This document shows positions 12,848-24,897 of a stretch of DNA of 64,000 nt, piece after piece. Each line of letters opens with the position of its first letter. The first letter of the stretch is position 1. Source of the stretch: Bidens hawaiensis (lineage: Eukaryota; Streptophyta; Magnoliopsida; Asterales; Asteraceae); contig JAIQDT010000027.1 in assembly GCA_021521415.1 (NCBI GenBank), forward strand, positions 1,573,001 through 1,637,000. Direction: 5' to 3'. The notes beneath the pieces were generated by a model. That model was not told the origin of the DNA. It saw only the letters and a list, made by a program, of their open reading frames with translations, and did no database searches. The position numbers were made by a program, and so were the translations under genes.

Positions 12848-15800
12848 TTACTCGGGATTGATCATCCCATTCAGCTCGATAAGGTTTTGAAATCTTGTTT
12901 TGTCAAACGCTTTAGTATAAAGATCAGCGAAATTATCAAGCGTATCCACCTTTTCAAGCACAATCAGTTTCTTCTCAGCACAATCCCGTATAAAATGATG
13001 ACGTATGTCAATATGTTTAGTTTTACTATGCTTCACGGGATTGTTAGTTACTGAGATAGCAGCTGTGTTATCAATGCAAATAGGAGTAAGTAAGAAATTC
13101 AGACCATAGTCGCGCAACTGTTGTTGTATCCAAAGAACCTGGGAGCAGCAGTTGGATGCTGCCATGTATTCTGCTTCACAGGTTGAAATTGCGACTGAAG
13201 TCTGCTTCTTGCATTGCCACGACACCAATCTGCCACCAAGAAACTGACATCCTCCAGTTGTTGACTTCCGACTCTGATTGCACCCTCCATAATCAGAATC
13301 TGTGTAAGCGACTAGCTCCAAGTCTCCTCCTCTCGGGTACCACAACCCCAGCTTCGGTTTGCCCTTGAGATACCGCAAGATCCTCTTCACACATTTCATG
13401 TGAGATTCCTTTGGGTTTGCCTGAAAACGAGCACAAAGACAAACAGCAAACATTATATCAGGCCTAGAAGCAGTTAAGTACATTAAAGAACCTATAATAG
13501 CCCGATACTAAGTTGGGTCCACATCTGCATCACCGTCTGACTCAGCACCCAATTTGTGATTGACGCAGATTGGAGTGTCGAATGGAGTGCTGTCCTCCAT
13601 CTTGAAGCGTTTGAGCACATCATGGACATACTTGGTCTGATGAATGAACATCCCATCCTTCTTCTGATCAACCTGCAATCCTAAAAAGAAAGTTAGTTCA
13701 CCCATAGCACTCATTTCAAACCTTTTCTTCATGACGGCCTAAAACTCCTGACACATGGAGACTTTAGATGCAGCAAAGATAATGTCATCCACGTAGACTT
13801 GCACCAGCAGGAAGTCGCTTCCTTCTCTCTTAACGAACAACGTGCTATCAATCTTCCCTCTTTCAAACCCATTTTCATGCAAGTAATCTGATAAAGTTGA
13901 ATACCAGGCACGAGGTGCCTGATGTAGTCCATACAATGCCTTGCTTAACTTGTACACGTGATCAGGAAAGTCTGGGTCAGGAAAACCCGGAGGTTGCTCA
14001 ACATACACTACCTCATCAACTTTCCCATTCAGAAACGAACTCTTCACATCCAACTGAAATACCTTCATCTTCTTATAAGCAGCGAACGCCAAAAACAATC
14101 TAATGGCTTCCAACCTTGCGACAGGAGCGAACACTTCATTATAATCAATCCCCTCTTGTTGATTAAAACCTTTAACGACTAGCCTCGCCTTGTTTCTTAT
14201 GATAATCCCTTTCTCATCTCTCTTGCACTTAAACACCCATTTTGTGCCTATCGCATGCACATGCTTCGGTTTTTCAACCAAAGTCCAAACTTCCATTTTC
14301 TTGAATTGAGCCAACTCTTCTTGCATAGCTTCGACCCACGAGCTGTCCTTGAGAGCCATTTGATAATTCTTCGGTTCAATCTGGCTGATAAAGCAGGTGT
14401 ACAAGCATTCGTTGATTATCCCTGTCTCCTTGATGCTTGTGTAAACACAGGTGTGCTCATTCAAACTACGTCTTGTTTGTACACCGGAGGACACATCACC
14501 AATCACATTCTCCAAAGGGTGATCTTTATGAATTCTCGTGGTCGGAACAGAACCAACATGCAAATTGTCTTCCAAGTTAGAAGAGAGCTCGTCAATGGTT
14601 GTTTCATGCTGAGAGTGAAATGGATTGAAAAATTCTTCTTCAGTCGAGGCAGCAGGGGTATCGACAGCATTTGATGAGGAAGGTTGACATTTATCGATCA
14701 GATGTCTTTGCAATAGGTTTTCTTCCTCATCAAGGATCATCTTTGTAGAAACTCTCTCTTCTTCTTCAGCAATATCCAAATACGGTATGTTAAAAGACTT
14801 AAAAAGTTTAACATAGTCGAAAAACTCAGCAGGTCCGTTGCTTGGTTTTGGCGGTTGGTAACTTGTGATATCGGTGTTACACACCACCTCAACCTTGCTG
14901 GTCGATGTATTGAAGACACGTCTGTTGGGAGTCCTAACAACATAACCGACTAAGATTCCTTCATCGGCTACTTCACCAAATTTAGAATTTGTCTTCAAAA
15001 TCGAACAAGGGGACCCGAATGGTTCAAGACCACTCAAGTTGGCTTTCTCCCATGCATAAGCTCATAACACGTTTTACCAAGTCTTTTAACAGTTAAGACT
15101 CTATTCAGAACATAACAGGCTGTAGCAACAGCTTCAGCCCAAAACACCACAGGAAGCTTTGAATCAGCCAGCATTGTTCTGGCTCCTTCAATTAATGTTC
15201 TGTTCTTCCTTTCAGCCACTTCATTCTGTTGCGGTGTATACGGAGCGCTGTATTGGTGTTCAATCCCTCTCTGAAGGCAGAAGATCTCCATCTCAAAATT
15301 CTTGAACTCCGTCCCATTGTCACTCCTGATGAACTTAACCCTTTTATCCATAACGTTCTCAAGTTTGGTAATCAAATTCTTCACCATCTGAGCCGTTTCG
15401 TCTTTTGATTTCAGGAAATACACCCACAAATATCGTGAGTAGTCATCAGTGATCACCAAGCAATAAGAAGTACCTCCTAGACTTTTTGCATTCACAGGAC
15501 CGAAGAGATCCATGTGAAGCAATTCTAGAGTACTGGCAATTGAATTGACTTTCTTGGTGAGATGGGATTTCTTGTGCTGCTTTCCCTTCTTGCACGCTAT
15601 AAATTTATCTTCAAAATTGAAATTCTTCAAGGGAACGCCCAGCACAAGTCCATTCCTGACAATGTGGTTCATCTTCCGAAGATGAATGTGTCCCATTCTC
15701 CTATGCCACAATTCGGACTCCGATTCGCTTGCTTTTGTCATAAGGCATGATTCTTCCGTGGCCATTTCAGTTGATCTCATATCCATAATATATGTATTTC

Positions 15801-16169
15801 TTTCACGTGGAGCCTTCATCACAATCCACTCCTCTGGTATCTGAAAACCAGGTTTCAACACAATCGCCTCATTCTTAGTAAAATGAACGGTGTACTCCTT
15901 ATCACAGATCTGCGACACACTCAGCAGATTGTGCTTCAATTCTTCTACAAAGTTAACTTTCTCCAATGTCATCTTTCCGTTCGACACCGTTCCCATTCCT
16001 GTAATCTTGCCACCACTTTCACCGGCAAAGCTCACTCTCCCTCCTTGAACAGGTTTCAAATCGTGTAACAAGTATTTGTTACCCGTCATGTGCCGGGAAC
16101 AGCCGCTATCTACAACCCAAAGATTGTTGGCAGCCCTGTTCAACTGTTCCTGCACAATAAAGCAAAAGA
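12848..16169 (-). pseudogene. pol: pol of copia element 2 (broken)
   Basis: The same polyprotein as in element 1. Protease VVDSGCSRHMTG near 16110; integrase HRRMGHIHL, LHMDLFGP, IRSDNGTEF, AERKNRTLIEGA; RT QLDVKSSFLNG and YVDDI near 13785; RNase H YTDSDYGG, CEAEYMA; end FQNLIELNGMINPE. Breaks: one base lost near 15045 (HGRKPT, frameshift); TAG for Glu at 13739-13741 in CQEF-AVMK; TAG for Gln at 13508-13510 before YRAIIGSL. The sequence corrects several changes seen in element 1 (PPGFPDPD, FAPVARLEA), so element 2 is the better guide to the ancestor. Confidence 0.93.
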
Positions 16170-18769
16170 TTAGAATTTAGGGACCCAAGACCAATTGGTC
16201 TTGGATCTATACATCCCAAACTTTGGCTTTCCAAAGTTAGTATCTTGATAATTCCTGTAAGTCCTATTAGGAAACCTCCTTGAAGATTGATTGTGAGGCC
16301 TCCAAACCTTTGTGAATTGAAAGAATTATAGCTTGTGGTTTGGTTATTAGCAGTGTAAAACTGAGATTTGTTTCTATGAAAACCTGAATTAGTCACATTT
16401 TTGAATTTTAAATGGTTTTCATTTTTTGCAGCATGATAATAACTATTAGGCTTATTCTCAGTTTTAGTAGGCCTTACACCTCTGAATCGCTGCTTCAGAG
16501 GACAATCTGCAACTAGGTACCCTAATTGATTACACCTAAAACAACACCTATGCACAACCTTTTAATCAACCGGTGTTTTAGATGTCGAGGCTTTATTACC
16601 ACCCGTTCGTCTCACATATGGTGGGACGTACGGGTTTAGTGGAGTACTCTTTTTATTCGTCTTATCTTTCTCTCCACCATTGGGTAATACCACCTCATCT
16701 TTTGCCTTACCAGACTCGGATGACTTATCCGAATCCGATGAGACTGGACTTGGATCAGAAATTTTAACACTTGAAACAGGCGAACTTGTTTCGCCTCTAC
16801 TAACATTTGGTTCTTTACAACTTACTTTAACTGGTACTGTCTGAGCAACCTCAAAGTCAACAGATTTCTGAACACTAGGGTTAAAAGTGTAATTGTGATT
16901 ATAAGGTGGTGGAACCTCATGATAACCGATTCCTCCTCTCTTAGCAGAGGAACCTTGATCACTAACAAGGTGATCAAGAATAGCAGAGCTAGTTTTCTAT
17001 TCAGTTCCACCACTTTTACCTGGTGATCAGCAATCTGTTTTTCTCTATCAGCAATTAGTTTGGTTTTTTCTTCCAAAACTTCATAGCTTAAATCAATCAC
17101 TTCAATTTTTTCAGCAAGTTTTGTTTTTAGACTTTTAACATCTTTTTCACAAGCTTTTATTTTGACTTTATAGCTATTTTCTCTTGCTTTTGTAAAATGA
17201 TGATCTTCTTTTAGGGTTTTAAATTCAGCATCCAACCTAACATACTGATCGGTTATTGTTGCTAATTGCTCAGACAAGTTTTCACATTTAGAGCATGTAG
17301 GTTTAGAACATACCTCGGAGAGCTGGTCATTAACGTCTGCCATAAGAGCTTTTTCTTCTCCGGTAGCCTTCTCATTTTCTTCAGTTTCAACCTTCGCCAA
17401 ATTTGCCTGCTCAAAAGTTTCTTTAGAAAGCAGGTTCCAGTTGTATTCACCATCTTCTCTGGACATCATTGCGCTATAATCTTTAGAACCCCCACTTTGC
17501 TGTGTAGACCTGCCCTGACTTCGTTCCACACGCTCATTCCTGCATTCCTTTGCAAAGTGACCGTTTTGCTGACAATTGTAGCATCTCACCTTCGCCTTGT
17601 CAAACCCTGGCTTTCCACCGACAAACTTTCTCCCGGTCTTTCTCATAAACCGCTTCACTCTTCTTACGATCATAGTCATCTGCCATTGCAGATCCATTTC
17701 CTCCAGATCATCAGAATCAATCTGGTCATAGTCTTCATCCAACATAGCTGGATCAACAACCTTCCCTTGAATGTAGTTCTCGTAGGAAGCAATAAAAGAA
17801 GCATAGAGACCAAACTGCTCTTCAGCTGACACTCATAGGCATCTTAGAGTAGTTGTTGCTGGGAATACTTGGAGAGTAACTACTCTTGCTTACCTGGGGT
17901 TGAGAACCACTCGATCCACCTGCTACATAGCAAACATCACCATTTGTGTTGACTGACACATGACCCTCATGTGATGAGTTTGCGCCCGACTCTCCCTTCG
18001 AGTAGGAGGCAGCAGATTCAGTCTTCGATCCTGAGCTAGTGTTGACTTTAGCTCCATACATACCTGGATCTTGAACCTGATCCGTAGGTGTCTCTTTTCT
18101 GACCATGTTAAGCTCAAAGGTTCTGAGCTTGTTGACTGCCGTTTCTAGATCATATGTGGGAAAGTCTTTGTCTTCCCTCATCAGCACAGTGTACATCTCC
18201 CATTTTGGTGGGAGAGCATCTAGAAGCTTCTCAACTATTTCTTCTTCTCGGTAGGAAATTGAATAGTTGCTCAATTCAGTCATCAGATGGTAATATCGAT
18301 TGATAATATCATCTAAAGATTCATTCTTCAAATACTTGAAGACTGAGAACTGGGTTTTGAGCAATTTTATCTTCGAAGCACGGATTCCTACATTCCCTTC
18401 AAATCTGTTCTCAAGAGCTTCCCAAAGCTCTCTTGCTGATGTGTACTTTCTAAACGTATGAAGGATCTCTTGTGGAAGAGCCATAGTAATAGCAGCATGA
18501 GCCTTGCTCTCGGCCTCATACATCTTTTTCTCTTCTTCTTCCATTTTGCTATACTTTTTGATTTGATCACGACCTTCATACTCCATAACTGGTGGAATAT
18601 AACCATCCTGGATGCATACCTACATCTTCGCATCCAGGTACTTGACATATTGTATGAACCGATCCTTCCATGCAACGAAATCGGTTCCCTTCAGCAATCT
18701 TGGGGCCTTAGTAGCTGACCCTGCTTCAACTTCCATCTTCACTAACTCAGAGATGTTAATCGACGACAT
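16170..18769 (-). pseudogene. gag: gag of copia element 2 (several breaks)
   Basis: It starts at the ATG at 18769 (MSSINISELVKMEVEAGS) and ends SWVPKF-TAA at 16170-16172. Breaks: a TAG for Trp at 18620-18622, a 1-base loss near 17825 (MSV-SAEEQF), a frameshift near 16980, and a stop near 16562. Domains match element 1: copia gag region, zinc knuckle CYNCQQNGHFAKEC near 17570, and coiled coil 17000-17290. The second knuckle CFRCNQLGYLVADC has its His replaced by Tyr. It could not make a full Gag without help from another copy. Confidence 0.88.
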
Positions 18770-19246
18770 TTTTCCCAAAAAGTAAGAAACTCGAAGAAAA
18801 CAAAAAATTTTCTGAAAAGTACTGTAGACGAAGTTACGGATAACTTCGCTTAAGCCTTAACTTCGCCGCTGATTAACTTCGCTGAAGAAATTTGCAGAAG
18901 ATTAACTTCGCTTAAGGTAAGCGAACTTAGGAGGTAGGCGGAGTTGTAGAGAACTTCGCTGAGTAAGGCGAACTTGAGAAGGTAGGCGAAGTTGTGGATA
19001 ACTTCGCTTAACCTTATATCTTCGCCGAAACCCTACGTATCCTGACGGCAACTTCGCCTGATGAACACGGACGTTTTTGCAGATCTGGAATCTGGATTTT
19101 ACAAGGTTTTTGACGGTGCAAAGGCTTGAACACGATAGTAGGAGGTAAGATTGACTCAAAAACACAGAAAACACGTCCCGCGAATAGTCGAAACGGGACG
19201 AATTCTATACCCGCGTGAATATCCCGAACCACACAATCGAGCAAAA
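18770..19246 (-). other. Leader of copia element 2 with motif array
   Basis: Untranslated region between primer site and gag. From about 18820 to 19060 it carries roughly a dozen AACTTCGC / GCGAAGTT copies, the counterpart of the array at 474-684 in element 1. No ORF of interest. Confidence 0.78.
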
Positions 19247-19258
19247 GCTCTGATACCA
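19247..19258 (-). promoter_or_regulatory. Primer binding site (initiator Met tRNA) of copia element 2
   Basis: The complement reads TGGTATCAGAGC, two bases inside the 5' LTR edge. Confidence 0.93.
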
Positions 19259-19260
19259 AT

Positions 19261-19691
19261 TGTAGGTTCCCTGGACGGATCGCACGAGATATATCGGTCT
19301 ACTCAGGTGTGGAATCCCTGCGTAGATCGTTACGAGTATAGAACACAAACCAAACAAACACACGAATAACCGAACACACGTTATATATTATAACTCAAAC
19401 ACGTGACGTAATATCACTGTTACAGACTCTCGTCCTCACGTTACAATGAACTCGAACTACTGAAACGAACTTAAACAACTCACTCTAAACCAAGCCTTAA
19501 GCTGGTATATAAATACACGACAACTTCGCCTGGCATGTTCAGGCGAAGTTGTCCATAACTTCGCTTGACTAACAAGTTCGCCTGTTAAGCGAACTTGTCA
19601 GTAACTTCGCTTAAACATACAAAACATAATTAAACATTACAGACTCGATTACAGACACTAGATTATGAACTACTGACACTATGTACCAACA
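19261..19691 (-). repeat. 5' LTR of copia element 2
   Basis: 431 bp, TG...CA, aligned end to end with 7316-7746. Six substitutions were counted by eye and no length change. Followed by the right target-site duplication ACATC at 19692-19696. Confidence 0.96.
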
Positions 19692-19696
19692 ACATC
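19692..19696. repeat. Target-site duplication ACATC, right copy
   Basis: A perfect 5-bp match to 7311-7315. Sequence after it continues the spacer of element 1 (TTTCCGAATGATAGGC), colinear with the complement of the element 2 spacer. Confidence 0.96.
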
Positions 19697-20499
19697 TTTC
19701 CGAATGATAGGCAGAAAAGTGATTACCCTGTCATACACGAGCCCGTGAGTGTTCTGATTCCCGAGAAGATAGTGTGTCAAGTACCTGCAGTAATCCAGAT
19801 TCGGGACTTGCAGTCGTCTACTATTTGAAGTTGTATTAATATCTTTATTTAAAAAAAAATGTTGTTAAGCCTTTTTGAAGCTTATGTTATTTCAATTATC
19901 AACCAAGAGGCAAAAAAGAGAACGGGAAGAAGACTCTAAAGATCAATATGTACTTACTGTTTTATCAGACACTACGGGTAAAGATCAACTCGGCGTGACT
20001 TGGGGAAAGCCAAATACGCTTTGAGAATAGATAGGAGGCATCACAATCTCTCATGTGATGTCCATCTAAATTTTGAGCTTAATTGAACCTAATCCGTATC
20101 ACATAAGCGATGAAAACCATACTAAGTTTTATACCTGCTTACAACCTGTTTGTTTATGTCACAATACCGCTGAACATGGATCTATGTGACAGCCACTTAA
20201 TTAGTATGATTCTTGTTCGAATCTTTTCTAAAACATGAAGGTTCTCGTCAAGACTAAAATTTGATCCCTTTTATTTACTTACTACAATTTTCACACGCAT
20301 ATTTTGTTTTATGGTTTAAAACTTGGTCACTTGGTTATTTGATCGTAAAGTTTAAATCTTTAACGGGGGATTTTAAAAGACAGTTGCACTTTGATCAAAT
20401 TTATAAGTTCCTGTTTTGTAAATTAAGTTAGGCGAACTTGTGTTAAGGTAAAGAGGCGAAGTTGTCCATGCTTGGTGTTAAGTGAAAGAAAATGAAAAA

Positions 20500-21140
20500 T
20501 CACAAGTACTCCCGAGCACACCCTTGCTACCGAGCACACTTTTGCTTCCGAGCACACTTTTGCTCCCGAGCATGCTTGGTGTTAAGTGAAAGAAAATGAA
20601 AAATCACAAGTAATCCCGAGCACACCCTTGCTACCGAGCACACTTTTGCTCCCGAGCACACTTTTGCTCCCGAGCATGCTTGGTGTTATGTGAAAGAAAA
20701 TGAAAAAGCACTAAGTAATCCGAGCACACTTTGTTTTCGAGCACTAAGTAATCCGAGCACACTTTACTTCCGAGCACACTTTGTGCTAGTTGAAAATTGA
20801 AAAATCACAAGTGTTTTGATTTCCGGGTACACTTTGTGCTAGGAAAGTGCTTCCGGGTACACTTTGTGCTAGTTAAAAATTGAAAAATACAAGTATTTTG
20901 CTTTCCGAGTAGACTTTACTTCCGAGCACACTTTGTGCTAGTTGAAAATTGAAAAATCACAAGTGTTTTGATTTCCGGGTACACTTTGTGCTAGGAAAGT
21001 GCTTCCGGGTACACTTTGTGCTAGTTAAAAATTGAAAAATACAAGTGTTTTGCTTTCCGAGTAGACTTTACTTCCGAGCACACTTTGTTTTCTGAGTACA
21101 CTTTGTTTTCCGAGCACACTTTGCTTCCGAGTACACTTTA
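20500..21140 (+). repeat. Minisatellite of CCGAGCACACTTT units, higher-order
   Basis: A basic unit of 13-18 bp (CCGAGCACACTTTTGCT and close variants such as CCGGGTACACTTTGTGCT) recurs some 25 times. It is organised in two longer units. One of about 110 bp (20470-20690) starts CATGCTTGGTGTTAAGTGAA and carries GAAAATGAAAAATCAC. One of about 140 bp is seen at about 20767-20907 and 20908-21066 and carries TGTGCTAGTTGAAAATTG. The near-identity of copies points to recent amplification. Absent from element 2. Confidence 0.85.
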
Positions 21141-21920
21141 GGCGAACTTGTAAAGAGGCGAAGTTGACCATGGTTGACCTTGAGCGAAGTTAATGATAAT
21201 CTGTTGACCAGCGAAGTTGTCACAGGGGCGAAGTTAAGGTTAACTTCGCCCTTGCATTTTCAAACCTATATAAGGGTCAACCTGGTCAAACCCTCGGCGA
21301 ACTTATATACACTCCTAACCCTCGGCATACTTAATCCTTGAATCCGTATTATCTGTTTCCAATCCGTGTTAAAGGTGTGTAGGCTCGGTATTACATGTAA
21401 TTCATAATAATGGTGATAATCAAGGGCCGTGGTGATTCGATGTGTGACATTGTTTATGCTAACCTTTAAATAATTGATAAACCAATCTGTTTCTAATGTG
21501 TTCGTAACTCAGTAAATCGTCTAGATCTCCATAGTAACATCTTTTCATGTTTTCAATCACAAAAACACCAAACAAACCATGATCGGACCTCTGTTTTACA
21601 CCGTTTCAGATTCAGGCGAAGTTAGCTTTAGGCGAAGTTGTTCTCAACTTCGCCCTAGGCATAACTTCGCCTGCTCATAATTAATTAATTAATTAATTAG
21701 TCTGGTTGTTCTCAGGCGAAGTTAGGGTTAGGAGAAGTTATACTCAACTTCGCCTTATGCATAACTTCGCCAGCTGCTAATCTTATTTAAATTAAAAGTT
21801 CTAGTTTGTTATCAGGCGAAGTTATGTTTAAGGCGATGTTGTACTCAACTTCGCCATATGGTTAACTTTGCCTGCACATAAGATGTTATCATAACTTCGC
21901 TTATGGTACTAAGCGAAGTT
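21140..21920. repeat. GCGAAGTT / AACTTCGC motif cluster in element 1 spacer
   Basis: About twenty copies in both orientations, many as facing GGCGAAGTTA...AACTTCGCC pairs (21227/21241, 21615-21670, 21716-21775, 21815-21875, 21892/21911). It directly precedes the env-like ORF, as the matching cluster does in element 2. Confidence 0.82.
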
Positions 21921-21968
21921 ATGATCTGCTTTGTCGATGTTCTAACTTAGACCGTTTGTTGTGCAAAT

Positions 21969-24817
21969 ATGGCTGCTGTAGCAGGAGCTGGTGGTGCTGG
22001 TGGTGACGAAGGTGGTGACAACAACCGACAGTTCTTTCTAGGTCACAACATGTACATTACTTTGGATCCGGATGCTAGTGGTATCGACGATTATCGCGAG
22101 ATTATCTCCTTCCTAGTTCGCTCACATATTTTTTACGCTATTACTACAACTCTCCTCATTTCTCTACCGAATATTGAAGATTTCTGGCGAACGGTAGAAT
22201 ATGACTGTAGAGTTGAGCCTCCGGTTATGCGCGCCATAGTGAACAATCAGGAGGTGCAGTTCTCAGCAGATCAGATCAGAGTTGCTTTGCAGTTCGGGAC
22301 TGAAACTAGAGATGATCCTACAGATTTTTTAGCTCCATTCAGAGATGGTGCATTTTTACGTATTGGCTATTCGGGTCCTTTGGGTGACACTCAAAGGCGA
22401 ATGGGATTCTTGCTAGATCAGTGGCGTTTTCTGCTGCACGTGATGATTGTGTGCATGTTGGGTCGTAAAGCTGGTACTGACGGTATGGGGGCAATGATGC
22501 AGTCTGCTATGACAGCCCTGACTAACAACAAGCCCTACAGTTTCAGTCAGATGGTGTTTTATGAAATCGATCGTCAGAGACGCGCGGTCGCTCGTGAATG
22601 ATTTTTAATGTACCCCAGATTCTTACAGATGATTTTGAATCATGTAGCACCTATGCTAACTCAACGATGTCCCATCCGTTATGTTGAGAGTGTAAGTAAG
22701 AGGATCTTTGCGCAATGTAGGTCGTCAAGCGCACGTAGCAAACCAGAGCTTCGTCCGCGGCACACTCCATTGTTTGGTTATTTGGTGAACCCTGCTTATA
22801 TTGCTCCTCGTGGAGATGAATTTCGGGACCCGGCACAGCAACAGGCTGATGTTTCTCAACCACCACCTTTGGTACAGCAGGCTTTGCCTGCTGATCCTAT
22901 TGCAGCTCCTGAGGAACAGGTAGATCTTGAAGCTGCTTTTGGTGGCCAAGGGTTCTTTGATATGGAGCAGATTGATCTAGCTGCAGAGGTTCAAGCACCA
23001 GAAGCTGAGGCATCTGGTGTGAATGTTTCGATGGTAGCTACGTCTGTAGCAGATTCTGAGAGAACCGACTCTGACTCCTCCGCTGACGATATCGCTGAAG
23101 CACGACAGATTCTGGTCACACAAGAAAGAATACATGGTAAGAGAAAGAAAGACTCAGATGACAGTGAATCTGACTTCGAGGAAGAGTTAGACCAGTTGAT
23201 ACGTCGATCAAAGAGGGCCAAAACTGGTGAGGGTTCGGGAGCTGGTGAAAGCTCAAGGGTGGTTCGTTTCTCTCCACCCTCGTTATCTTGTATGACCATG
23301 GTTCCGGCTTCGATGACTGTAACAGTACCGATCACCTCCAGTGTTCCCGTGGTGACAACATCATCATCATTTGGTATTCCACCAACCACGTTTCAGTTTT
23401 CGGCTCCGGAGATAGTTTCCTTGCCACCTCCTACTCTTACTCCATCGGAGGTTGTTGCAAGATTTGTTGAGTCGACGTTGGTTGCTACTGCGGGGTTATC
23501 TGTCACAATACCACCCGCGGTTACTTTTCAGTCTGTTTCTGACACTCCAGCTAGTTTGGGAATACCTCCACCTTATGCTCAAGACATTTCTCATATGCGG
23601 TTTGATTTTGATGCTACCTTATCCAATTCTGAAAAGTTAGCTGCTCTTGAACGGGTCGTTGCTGAACAGTCAAGAATCAATCTAATCCAGACTCAAGCTA
23701 TCCAGCGCCTTGTAGCAGAGAATCAGATCCAATCGTCCCTCCTTGTTGAACATGGTAAACTTTTTGATGCTCTAAAGCAGTTCTTAGCATCTCAGGGGGA
23801 GACGAGCTGCAAGGGCGACGAGTTGAGAACAAAGAAGAGTCATGATAGAGACGATGATCCCAATGCATCGAAAGGTGCAGGTGGTGAGTTGCCAAGAACT
23901 GAACAAACTCTTGGGACTTCCACATCTCAGGGGGAGTCAACTGGTACAACAGGTGGATCAGGTGGTGAAGATGTTATGGTTGTGGATGATGAAGAAATGT
24001 TGGATGATGATGTTGTGGGTGATGATGATGTGTTACCTGTTGAGTAGATAGAAAAGATAGGAGAACAGATTGTGATTGATAGTGAGATTGAAGAGGGAGA
24101 GATTGTGGATGACAGTGTAGAACATGATATTCCAGACGTTGACAAAAGAAGCCAGCGGTTCCGACAATGTTCAAAAAGAGTTACAATATCAAAGGGTATG
24201 CTGATTCGAAGAAGGGTATTATTTACTGGCTGTATGATGAGCAGTTGAGGATATTTGTGATGAAACGCTTTGATGGGATTCAGTACTTTAAGAGGATGTT
24301 GAGATCTCTCAATACCTTGCCTGAGTGTGAGGTGAAGGATTTGGCTAAATTGGGGTTGATTAATAGAAGTGATGATAATATGGCCAGAATTATTGGGAAG
24401 ATTGTGTGGAAAGAAAGTGTGAAAGAGAAAAATTTTGAGTTGTTAAAGCCGCAGAAAGGGAAGCTAGTTGAAGATAAGGAAAGAGGAATGCGAGCTGATG
24501 GCAAACCTTGGATGGTGATGAAATATAAGCCGGTTCGGTGTTTGGAAGAAGTGCCGATGAAGACAATGCCCAAGGATGTTTTAAAGAATCTAAAGTGGTG
24601 GTATGTTGATAGCCAAACAGCTGAAGCGGTTATGGAAGATGAAGATGAACAAGAAGTTCTGAGAGTGTATGATCCCATGCACTTGGTAAACTTGTCTCAA
24701 GATGACTTGCAGGTGCTAAACGATAAGAAGATATTCTATATTCCTGCATGGAAAGATGAAGCCAAGAAGTACCAGAGAGTGGTCTCTGTTTATGTTAGAC
24801 AGGGTATTCATGCTTGA
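21969..24817 (+). pseudogene. env-like extra ORF of copia element 1 (broken)
   Basis: Homologue of the ORF at 7818-10747. It starts MAAVAGAGGAGGDEGG at 21969 and ends RVVSVYVRQGIHA at 24817. Breaks: TGA replaces an Arg codon near 22600 (AR-E-stop, then MYPRFLQMILN); TAG replaces Glu near 24046; and near 24140 a deletion of roughly 90 bp with a frame change removes an acidic stretch before VPTMFKKSYNIKGY. The Ser/Val/Pro linker, coiled coil and C-terminal block are conserved. The function is unknown. Position and length match the Sirevirus env-like gene. No membrane segment is obvious. Confidence 0.82.
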
Positions 24818-24884
24818 AGACGGGTGACACGAGATTTTGGGGATTACTAGACACGTGAATGAAGATAGAGATATGAAGCTACTG

Positions 24885-24897
24885 CCAAGGGGGAGTC
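24885..24897 (+). promoter_or_regulatory. Polypurine tract of copia element 1
   Basis: CCAAGGGGGAGTC immediately before the 3' LTR, identical to the tract of element 2. Confidence 0.9.

Larger units (their letters stand above)
7316..19691 (-). mobile_element. Sirevirus-type Ty1/copia element 2, nested inside element 1
   Basis: A complete 12,376-bp element on the minus strand. It has two 431-bp LTRs, primer site, gag, pol, spacer with motif clusters, env-like ORF and purine tract. It belongs to the same family as its host: gag, pol and the extra ORF align throughout. By eye its LTRs differ at six of 431 positions (about 1.4 percent), so it is the younger insertion. It is not autonomous: gag and pol carry stops and frameshifts and the extra ORF one frameshift. 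The minus-strand element lies in a plus-strand copy and interrupts only non-coding spacer. Confidence 0.96.
19697..21968 (+). other. Right part of the spacer of copia element 1
   Basis: 2.3 kb without a supported gene. It holds, in order, sequence colinear with the element 2 spacer, a minisatellite (about 20500-21140), a GCGAAGTT motif cluster (about 21140-21920), and a short lead into the env-like ATG at 21969. Confidence 0.78.

Noticed and set aside
20500..21140. CRISPR-like array
   Set aside because: Units are short, near-continuous and of unequal length without unique spacers, in a plant retrotransposon; it is a minisatellite.
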